Shown in pieces: positions 1 to 6,500 of a DNA stretch of 9,781 nucleotides (its first letter is position 1; the number at the start of each line of letters is the position of its first letter). Made by a program: the position numbers and the translations under genes. Below the pieces are notes generated by a model that worked only from the letters and a program-made list of their open reading frames with translations, was not told where the DNA came from and made no database searches. The stretch spans positions 1-9,781 of the forward strand of contig DAOWFD010000217.1 of assembly GCA_030638185.1 (NCBI GenBank). Reading direction: 5' to 3'. The stretch is from Candidatus Aegiribacteria sp. (GTDB lineage: Bacteria; Fermentibacterota; Fermentibacteria; Fermentibacterales; JCC-6).

Positions 1-1139
1 AGGGCAAGAGCAGACCAGTACCTTACACGGGAGCGATGATCGTGTTTTGTAGTTTTCTGAACGGATCCTCTTGCGTATTCAAGAACCTTTTCGAAGAGTT
101 TCTTGTATTCAGGATGCAGAAGGTAGTGTTCTTCCGGTTCCATTCCATCTTTATCAACCATGCGTTTGGGAAAAGCGGTTTCAGTCATGAAGTGCTGGAT
201 GTCTCCCCTGGTTCGCTGAACCATATATTGAGCAAGTTCTCTTCTTTGATGCTCGTTGTGTGGTCCGGTTAAATCCGGGGGTAAATCCATGAACTTAGGC
301 TTCAGGAATGCAAGGAGAGATCTGAATGCATCTTCGTTACCGCTGTGTGGAGTAGCGGTAACAAAGATCATGTGTTTGTCAGGAGATTCTGAAAGTTCCT
401 TAATCAGTCTGTGTCTCTGATGTCTTCCTCCCCTTCTTGCACCGGAGAATGCGCATCCATGCGCTTCATCAACTATCACCATTTCGGGACAGGCTCTTAA
501 GAATTCATTTCTGTGCCTGTCTGATTTGATGTAGTCCAGAGATACGATTGTATATGGGTATTTCTCGAAAACTGATTCGTTGAAGTTACAATGTGCTTCA
601 AGCTTCCTTACTGAACCGGGTAGAACAAGTTCAGCATTGATATGGAATTTCCTGGACAGCTCGCCCTGCCATTGCTCTGCAAGGTGGGCCGGGCAAAGAA
701 CAGTGAACCGCTCAATTTCACCGCGTGCCAGTAGCTCCTTGAGTATGAGACATGCTTCAATGGTTTTTCCGACTCCGACGTCATCTGCAATCAGGAGACG
801 AATGGGATCAAGCTTCAAGCCCATGAGTAGAGGAACAAGCTGATATGGTCTTGGTTCGACAGCAATACTGCCGAAACACCTGAAAGGACCGGCACTGTTC
901 CTGAAACCAAGCCTTACCGCGTTCCTGAGCATCCGGGCTGATCTGTAATCACCGAGGTCGGAAGGGTCAGGCAAGCTGAAGTGAGCCGGTTCTACTGTTT
1001 CAAGAGGAAGATAGATACCGGCTATTTCCTCTTCCGTGCCGCCAAGAGGTTTAAGCAGAAGTAGATCATCATCTGATTCGGGGAGAACAACCCATTCCCT
1101 GCCTCTTGCTTTTACCAGTGAGCCGGATGCGAATGTCAT
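1..1139 (-). CDS. SNF2/HepA-family helicase, DrmD-like (partial, N-terminal 379 codons)
   Basis: The minus frame starts at ATG 1139 and stays open to the left edge, so the C-terminal lobe is outside the window. By reading, the first ~90 residues are an N-terminal region of the DrmD/RapA-like kind (AGPFR, then EPRPYQLVPLL as the Q-motif region at ~95-105). Superfamily 2 motifs follow: Walker A DDVGVGKT at 119-126, LCPAHLAEQW at ~148-157, Walker B DEAH at 224-227, and TATPHSGNEDAF from 261. VQRTRGDI near 307-314 is also typical of SNF2/RapA proteins. The family are ATP-driven DNA translocases. In class 1 DISARM, DrmD is of this type. AAGGA lies 6-7 nt before the ATG, and a promoter (1191-1219) precedes it. 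The gene shares a strand with the large helicase at 3513-8684 but is separated from it by 2.4 kb of small genes. The family is confident; membership of DISARM is inference. Confidence 0.9.
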   Translation of the reverse strand, partial: MTFASGSLVKARGREWVVLPESDDDLLLLKPLGGTEEEIAGIYLPLETVEPAHFSLPDPSDLGDYRSARMLRNAVRLGFRNSAGPFRCFGSIAVEPRPYQLVPLLMGLKLDPIRLLIADDVGVGKTIEACLILKELLARGEIERFTVLCPAHLAEQWQGELSRKFHINAELVLPGSVRKLEAHCNFNESVFEKYPYTIVSLDYIKSDRHRNEFLRACPEMVIVDEAHGCAFSGARRGGRHQRHRLIKELSESPDKHMIFVTATPHSGNEDAFRSLLAFLKPKFMDLPPDLTGPHNEHQRRELAQYMVQRTRGDIQHFMTETAFPKRMVDKDGMEPEEHYLLHPEYKKLFEKVLEYARGSVQKTTKHDHRSRVRYWSALA

Positions 1140-1190
1140 GCATTCCTTTCACAATCCTTTATTGATGCTGCTTTATTTTCCTTGACTGAA

Positions 1191-1219
1191 AGTATACGGG
1201 AAACTCTGTGACTGTCCAA
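1191..1219 (-). promoter_or_regulatory. Sigma70-like promoter for the SNF2 helicase gene
   Basis: On the minus strand, TTGGAC (1219-1214) and TATACT (1196-1191) are separated by exactly 17 nt, each matching the consensus at 5 of 6 positions. Transcription would start near 1184, giving a leader of about 45 nt before ATG 1139. It lies in the divergent gap shared with the plus-strand gene at 1314. I see no equally good promoter for that gene. Confidence 0.6.
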
Positions 1220-1313
1220 AAACATAATTTCGAATCCAGTTGGGGGTACTACAAGAATACGTGAAGTAAATCGATTATGTTTGCTTTGATGCTTACAAAT
1301 AGTAAGGAAGTAT

Positions 1314-1928
1314 ATGATGAGTAATAAAGTTAAATCTATTATGAAATATATTGAACACTACTCTAATGTATTCTTATTCTTCTCTGAATTGGCAATATGT
1401 ATGGTACTGATTTTCACATTATGTAGAATAGAAGATCAGGTAGAAGTAACACGGCAATCTGTCTTTAATCAAGTTCGTTCAATTGAATTACAGGCAAGTT
1501 CTATCGAGGATTTGCAGAAATACAATACTACAATGTTAAGACCGTATGTATTTATAGATCCGGAGCTTATACTGAGTAGTGATTCTATGGTGTGTGTGAC
1601 TGGGGAGCTAAATAATGTAGGGATTACTCCAGCTTATAACATTTTAAGTATAAGAATGATACAACCTGATACTGCATCATACAAAGAGAAGATTCTTGAT
1701 TATGGGAGAGATGAGTGTGTTTATTCAACTTTATTCCCAAATCAAAGTCTTGAGAAACTTGATCCTAAGGTGGTAGCACCAGGATACTATTACATTCACT
1801 ATCTGGAATATGATGATGAATATGGAAACAAATTTGGTTGTACTTTTATATACCTGATTAGGCGTGAAGGTGATATTGACTACTATATAACAAGTATATG
1901 CTCAATATCAGGACTAATAGAGTCATAG
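1314..1928 (+). CDS. Hypothetical single-pass membrane protein, AT-rich
   Basis: A 204-residue protein. AAGGAAG at 1304-1310 precedes two adjacent ATGs; the second (1317) has the better spacing and either could be used. The lysine-rich N-terminus is followed by one hydrophobic segment (about residues 18-39, containing LAICMVLIFTL). Positive-inside reasoning would put the remaining ~165 residues outside the cytoplasm. A heptad-like stretch follows (about 40-70), then RPYVFIDPE, NVGITPAYNI and YYYIHYLEYDDEYGN. These recall a recurrent family of uncharacterised single-TM proteins in accessory regions, with a beta-rich soluble domain. I do not recognise a function. The gene is clearly AT-richer than its neighbours (about 20-38% GC in two 60-nt samples) and opposes the backbone strand, which suggests separate acquisition. 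It could be a membrane effector or accessory protein, but nothing shows that directly. Confidence 0.7.
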   Translation: MMSNKVKSIMKYIEHYSNVFLFFSELAICMVLIFTLCRIEDQVEVTRQSVFNQVRSIELQASSIEDLQKYNTTMLRPYVFIDPELILSSDSMVCVTGELNNVGITPAYNILSIRMIQPDTASYKEKILDYGRDECVYSTLFPNQSLEKLDPKVVAPGYYYIHYLEYDDEYGNKFGCTFIYLIRREGDIDYYITSICSISGLIES

Positions 1929-1989
1929 AGTACTCACTTTTTGCCTTTCATTAGAATGAAGGACATCAAGTACAGGCTAATTCAGTTCT

Positions 1990-2011
1990 AAAAGCGTCCA
2001 CCACGGGGTGG
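1990..2011 (-). terminator. Weak hairpin terminator candidate after the Xre gene
   Basis: On the minus strand, CCACC, a 4-nt loop (CCGT) and GGTGG form a 5-bp GC-rich stem. ACGC and TTTT follow, about 40-60 nt downstream of the Xre stop codon. The stem is short and the T-run is not immediately adjacent, so this is only a candidate. A second small inverted repeat, GTTCT/AGAAC with a TCG loop, lies at 2029-2041. Confidence 0.25.
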
Positions 2012-2048
2012 CATTTATTAGGCGGGCTGTTCTTCGAGAACTAATGCT

Positions 2049-2411
2049 CTACGCCTGTACCGTGATTTTGCCTTCTCTGATTTCTTCGAACTGGTTGATT
2101 TGCACATCTCCCTCGGGAAAGCTGGCAACTATCTTCAATGTTGCACCCATTGCTGATAGTATTGTTCTGAGAGTGCTTATAAACATGTCTGACTGATGTT
2201 CCATTTTGGAAATTGCAGACTGCTTCATGTTCATGGATTTAGCCAGTTCCTCTTGCGTCATGCCAAGGGCTTTCCTGAGATCGCAAAGCTCCATTTCACA
2301 TAGAAGTTCAATTGTGCGGGTCTCTACCCGGATCAGGTTATAGAAATTACTGAGCAGATGTGCTACCGACGTGAGGAATCCAGTACATGGAAGTTGACCA
2401 AGGAAGTTCAA
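2049..2411 (-). CDS. HigA-like Xre-family antitoxin/regulator, abnormal N-terminus, no toxin partner
   Basis: From about residue 28 (RVETRTIELL) the protein reads as the Xre/HigA-type antitoxin found beside RelE/HigB-like toxins. It has a helix-turn-helix at about 45-70 (LRKALGMTQEELAKSMNMKQ, then SAISKMEHQ), followed by the family's DMFISTLRTILSAMGATLKI and FPEGDVQINQFEE. Such proteins repress their own promoter and neutralise the toxin. The first ~27 residues do not look like the family, and the longest frame begins at a TTG (2411) with no Shine-Dalgarno. The next in-frame ATG is at 2294, just before the HTH. The 5' end has therefore probably been replaced by recombination, or a short form starts inside. 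The toxin gene normally upstream is absent: the plus-strand gene at 2429 begins there. It may still bind DNA. Family call is confident; expression and true start are uncertain. Confidence 0.65.
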   Translation of the reverse strand: MNFLGQLPCTGFLTSVAHLLSNFYNLIRVETRTIELLCEMELCDLRKALGMTQEELAKSMNMKQSAISKMEHQSDMFISTLRTILSAMGATLKIVASFPEGDVQINQFEEIREGKITVQA

Positions 2412-2428
2412 TCTGATAGAATTTTATC

Positions 2429-2638
2429 ATGAAAGAGACCATGATTGATACTGAAGTTATTTATACATTGGAACATGCAGGCAGTTTCTACATTATCGAG
2501 CATGTTCCTGCACGGGTATGCAAGGAAACCGGGGAGGAGTTGTTTGCTCCTGAAACGGTGGAGCACATTCAGAAGCTGATCAGCGGAAAAGAAAAGCCTG
2601 TGCGTATGATCGAAACACCCGTGTATGAATATGTGTGA
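2429..2638 (+). CDS. YgiT/MqsA-type antitoxin-like small protein (lacks the CxxC zinc pair)
   Basis: A 69-residue protein with the signature of the YgiT-type antitoxin family: YTLEHAGSFYIIEHVPARVCKETGEE-like core (split here as YTLEHAG, IIEHVPARVC, ETGEELFAPETVEHIQKLI) and the C-terminal PVRMIETPVYEY. Typical members carry an N-terminal CxxC that pairs with a later CxxC to bind zinc. Here only one cysteine (C31) is present, as in the short lone members of the family. These proteins usually follow a small toxin gene (DUF4258 or MqsR-like), but no toxin ORF lies upstream on this strand, where the divergent Xre gene sits. ATG 2429 has no clear ribosome site; ATG 2441 would give MIDTEVIYT and is possible. 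The role as an orphan antitoxin is inferred from family resemblance only. Confidence 0.65.
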   Translation: MKETMIDTEVIYTLEHAGSFYIIEHVPARVCKETGEELFAPETVEHIQKLISGKEKPVRMIETPVYEYV

Positions 2639-2719
2639 ACGGCGCTTAATACATATCCATATATGTGTGCGATATCATGTCCAGGTTTAAGGCGCAATCC
2701 CTCACTCAAATATCTTAAT
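2639..2719. other. Convergent intergenic gap with small inverted repeats
   Basis: An 81-nt gap between the ends of the plus-strand YgiT-like gene and the minus-strand NYN gene. It contains ACATAT (2651-2656), loop CCAT and ATATGT (2661-2666), nested in an imperfect outer repeat, GCGCTTAA (2642-2649) against TTAAGGCGC (2687-2695, one bulged base). A folded RNA here could end either transcript, but there is no clear T-run. Confidence 0.25.
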
Positions 2720-3364
2720 CTACCAGGAAGGGGGTTTGCAAATAGTTGTTCCATTTTCTAGTACCAGTGGATCATCAAATTGATGCATAGCATAGATTTT
2801 CGGTTTTATATTGAAATAGTGGTCAACCGATTTCTTCACTACCTTAAGAGATCGCTTGAAAGGCATTGCGACAATTCTTATTGTTTCTGGTCTCATTTCT
2901 TTCAGTGCTAAGTATGCAGGTATTAGATCGGCATCTCCAGAAACAACAATCACTGCTCCAAGATCATGTTCAATTGTTTTCTGTAGGATTCCTACTCCAA
3001 TAGCTACATCGGTTTCCTTCTCCTCATGATAAGAATATTCACCTTTACATAATTTACATCTCGCTGTGCGTCTGCGGTAGTTGCCAAGGTGAACTTCGAT
3101 TCCTGTATTCCTGAGACAATTCATATAAAGATCGAATTTCTTACGAGTTCCAGGATATGCATGCATGGGTTTTGCAGAGTAAAAATGAATACATTCACGA
3201 GACAGGGATTCTGTAAGAAAGCCTCTAGCTGGTTCTTTTATGAAATAATCACTCAGCGAAGAAATATCAAGCCATTTTACTCTTGAGTATGGTGTTTCTG
3301 AGATTGCATCCCGAAGGGAATGATACAGATTGAATCCATCAATGAATATGCCGCATTTAATCAT
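2720..3364 (-). CDS. NYN/PIN-like (DUF88/LabA-type) putative ribonuclease
   Basis: A 214-residue protein with the hallmark acidic motifs of the NYN branch of PIN-fold nucleases: IFIDGFNLYHS at 6-16 (D9, N12), HEEKETDVAIGVGIL at 113-127 (E117, D119) and VVSGDADLIPA at 140-150 (D144, D146). Together these acids would form the metal-binding RNase site. A CxxC pair (C103, C106) just before the second motif, with one further cysteine nearby, is common in this subgroup. Length fits the usual 200-230 residues and the protein looks intact. It is predicted to be cytoplasmic. The start ATG 3364 has no Shine-Dalgarno: the preceding 20 nt are pyrimidine/A-rich, and GGAGGGG lies 21 nt upstream inside a hairpin. 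An operator-like promoter and two hairpins precede it (3385-3484). It shares strand with the upstream helicase, 148 nt away. RNase activity is inferred from the family; the substrate is unknown. Confidence 0.88.
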   Translation of the reverse strand: MIKCGIFIDGFNLYHSLRDAISETPYSRVKWLDISSLSDYFIKEPARGFLTESLSRECIHFYSAKPMHAYPGTRKKFDLYMNCLRNTGIEVHLGNYRRRTARCKLCKGEYSYHEEKETDVAIGVGILQKTIEHDLGAVIVVSGDADLIPAYLALKEMRPETIRIVAMPFKRSLKVVKKSVDHYFNIKPKIYAMHQFDDPLVLENGTTICKPPSW

Positions 3365-3384
3365 TTATGAAGGATAAAAGAAAT

Positions 3385-3437
3385 CCCCTCCAAGTGCAAT
3401 AATGCACTTGAAGGGGGAGCCAACGGTAAACCGTTGG
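3385..3437 (-). ncRNA. Tandem-hairpin leader or small RNA upstream of the NYN gene
   Basis: There are two adjacent strong inverted repeats. Hairpin 1 has arms 3385-3398 and 3403-3416, 14 bp with a single mismatch (C3390/A3411) and a 4-nt loop. Hairpin 2 has perfect 7-bp arms, CCAACGG (3420-3426) and CCGTTGG (3431-3437), with loop 3427-3430. On the minus strand hairpin 2 comes first, then hairpin 1, followed by a T-rich tract (ATTTCTTTTATCC) ending just before the NYN start. Three readings fit: a terminator for the upstream helicase transcript, a small RNA of about 70-80 nt made from the promoter at 3455-3484, or an attenuating leader for the NYN gene. The repeats are certain; the RNA is inferred. 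Confidence 0.5.
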
Positions 3438-3454
3438 GGATGCTCTAGCATTGA

Positions 3455-3484
3455 ATAAATGATATACGTATACGTATATGTCAA
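3455..3484 (-). promoter_or_regulatory. Putative repressor-controlled promoter with an 18-bp palindromic operator
   Basis: On the minus strand a perfect TTGACA (3484-3479) is followed, 18 nt on, by a weak -10 (ATTTAT, 3460-3455). The spacer is filled by the perfect 18-bp palindrome ATATACGTATACGTATAT (3462-3479), which contains TACGTA twice. A dimeric repressor bound there would block RNA polymerase. Transcription would start near 3448, run through the two hairpins and into the NYN gene. The palindrome and -35 are plain; the weak -10 makes promoter activity uncertain. Confidence 0.5.
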
Positions 3485-3512
3485 TCCTTATCCTTATGTA
3501 TGTTTAACTGTT

Positions 3513-6500
3513 CTATGTTTTCCCATATCCGAATACGGATGAATAACCTGCACATGTGTCGAGCCAGTGGGATTTGTTTCTGTAAGAAAAGCTGAGAACG
3601 ATGTATCCATTATTCTCCAGGCACTCCCGCTTGATTCTGTCCTTTTCTGCAATTGCCGGTTTGTCATGGTCCGGGCCGTCTATGAAAATCACTGCGTTGT
3701 GTTTGCTGTAGTAGAAATCCGCTCTTGTACCACATTCTTCAAACAGAGTTTGAGCCTTGTCGGGAAGATGAAGATTGTTTTCAGTTAGCAAATCAAGCCA
3801 TTCTTTCTCCAGTTCCGAGTCACACAGATTCCTGAGTTTTTTAAGGTGATCTTCTTTCGTGCTCTCTCCCGGTGAAATACTTACATCTGCATTGCGCAGT
3901 TCAAGCAGGTAATCATGGATTTCATGTCTATCCAGAAACGGGTGATCCTTCTGGTTGCCGTAGATCATCAGGCAATCGTAGCAGGCTCTGGTACACTCCT
4001 CTTCCGCGAATTCACTCTTCAGTTGGTCCTCTCCAGTCTCCGGATCGAAATGACAGAGTTCGAGAGCCTGTTTCATGATTCTGCTCATAGCACCGGGATC
4101 TTCGAAGAGTCTGCAGAGTACACCGGCTCCACCTTCTGAGGATTCATAGAACAGTATCAGTTCCGGTGTCTCCCATTCAGGAAGTGCTTCAGCTGACAGT
4201 TCGTTATCCTCAAGCTGGAATTCGATCAGGATTGCGTTCTTGAGCGCTGCCTGCAATGAGCGGAATTGAGATATTTCCAGATGCTTTGAAGGATGGAAGA
4301 GAAGGCAGTTCCTGGTATCCTCGACGTAAGGTATAACCCGTTTTGTGCTGGGTCCCATTGGATCTTCCGGATCACCTTCCAGAGCACTCTGCTTCTCCCA
4401 TCTGCCTTTTTCAGTATCGAGTACGAAACCTGGTCCGGTATCTTTTTTCCGCTTTTTCCAGCCTTTGTTAATTCTCCAGAGAGTCGCAGCCGGTCCATAC
4501 TCCAGTCTCGCAAGTATTTTATCGTCCTTCTTGATCGAAGCGGTTCTGAATGAAGCACCGGTGCCTCTATCGCTAAATCTTATGGCTGTTTTCAGCTCAT
4601 ATCCGAACCTCTGCCGTTCTTCTTCATCGGCACTTATCCTGTCCCGTCTTCTGGCGGAGACATTTCTCATGCGGAACATGTTATGCATCGAAAGACCAAG
4701 AGGTTTGCCGCATTTCTCACACAGGTCAGGACCAACATCATCGGTGATTTGATGCAGATATCCACAGTGAGCACAGAGTTTAATGGAACCTGTAACCGGT
4801 TCCTTCCCCTCAATCATGAATATTACTCTATTGATCTCGTACTTTGAGCCTTCGTGGTAAATGACAGCTCTGGGTCCGAACTCGGATATGGCCAGGAATC
4901 TGGGACGGGAAAGATATTCATCATGTCCATGTCTTCTACCGGGAATGTAAGCGGAAAGGGGAAGTCTTGGGAAGTTGTAGCCTGGAAGAAATCCCTCGCT
5001 GGCGAAGTATCGGTAGCTGTAGAAATCACTTTGGTAGACATCACTGTCATTAGTGAGAAGCTGGAGTTGTTTGTCCGCTTCTCTGTGAAGCCTTCTTGCT
5101 CTTTCTTTATCCTTCGAGCTTCTTGAAGCATCAGCGATAATACTGTTCTGTTGTTTCAGCTGACTCAGTGCTGAACGGTACAGATGCTTCCAGCGGCCGG
5201 TAGCTGATTCAAAGTTCTCAGCGGCATGCTCTATCTCCCGATTGAACCAGTCTTCCGAATACCAGTGGGATTTCTCTAAATCGGGGATAATATCATGAAA
5301 CACTTTATCGGCTCTGGAGAGAGTGCAGGCAGAGGCTGCAGGTTTGCTTATTTCATCTTCTATATGCCCCAGGAGTTCCAGAGACGGCTCAGTTCCCGAC
5401 AGGTCCAGAAGCTCCTTGAGCGAAGCGCCCAGACTGATACCTGTTTCAGTCAGCCAGATGGAATGCAGATGAGCACGGATCAACTCTTCATTTGAAAGAT
5501 CTATCTGAGGAGGGGCTACAGCCCCCGCGACCATCAATTCAGGTCTTGCGAAGAAGTATTGATCATGAGAACGTCCTTTGCCGCAGTAGGTGAATACAAG
5601 CGCTGGCTGCCCGCTTCTTCCGGCTCTTCCACTTCTCTGCGCATAGTTGGCCGGGTTAGGTGGAACGTTACGCATATTCACAACGTTCAGCTCAGCGATA
5701 TCCACGCCAAGTTCCATAGTTGGCGAGCAAAAGAGTATTGGAAGCTTACCTTCCCGGAATTGTTCTTCTCTTAACTCTCGTACCGAACTTCTAACCTGGG
5801 CAGTATGCTCCCTCGCTTCAAAGCCAAGTGTATGCATGGCGACATTCTTGTAGTAATTCTTGAAGAATCCATTTGGGAGAGTTTCCTTATCGGGAGCTGA
5901 TGGCATTCGGATAGGATCTCTGAAAGGTGTATTGCCGTCACCCATCTTCCAGACCATTGAAGCTGCTTTAAGCTGATAGGCTTTTACTTTCTGAGATGAT
6001 CGTGATTCAGTTACCTGCTCTACAAGTCCACCTTTTCGAAGAATCTCCAGAAGCTGCAAAATGATCTCATCAGTCTCATCCAGAGTAAACTTGTCGTGGT
6101 AATCCGGGAAAGTTGAAGCCGTACGGAGGAATTTGCCGAATCCTCCACGGGCGGATACATACCGGTTGGTCTTTGACTTCTCCCCCTTCGGCCTAGATGT
6201 GGGGAACAGAATCCTGGAGAATTCTGGTATTTCATCCTCATCCAGAGCCCATGGATCTCTTAAGTACTGAGAACTTCTCTGCTTAATTCTTTCCTGGTCG
6301 GTCTTGCTCAGATAACCAATCCTGACTGCAAGTTCCCTCCTCATGTAGTCGAGGAAAGTCAGCAGGATACGTTCTCTGCTGGAAGCTGACGCGGAAACAA
6401 GGGATGAATGTGCATTCTTCCAGAGATCTTCTAATGAGCATACTTCTTTCAGATTTCGATACTCAATTCTGAGAAGACCACACTGTTCAAGATTGGGAGT

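Noticed and set aside
2569..2754. 61-codon minus-strand ORF overlapping the NYN gene's 3' end
   Set aside because: It runs antisense through the YgiT-like gene, has no family resemblance and no clear ribosome site; it is most likely a shadow.
3385..3437. Tandem hairpins as an IS200/IS605 end, REP element or CRISPR repeat
   Set aside because: There is no transposase in the window, no second copy of either hairpin and no repeat-spacer periodicity; a leader RNA or terminator fits better.
1150..3490. CAATCCTT direct repeat near both edges of the cargo block (around 1152 and 3482), considered as a target-site duplication or attachment site
   Set aside because: Only 8 nt, not placed at clear boundaries, and with no integrase or transposase nearby; expected by chance at this length.
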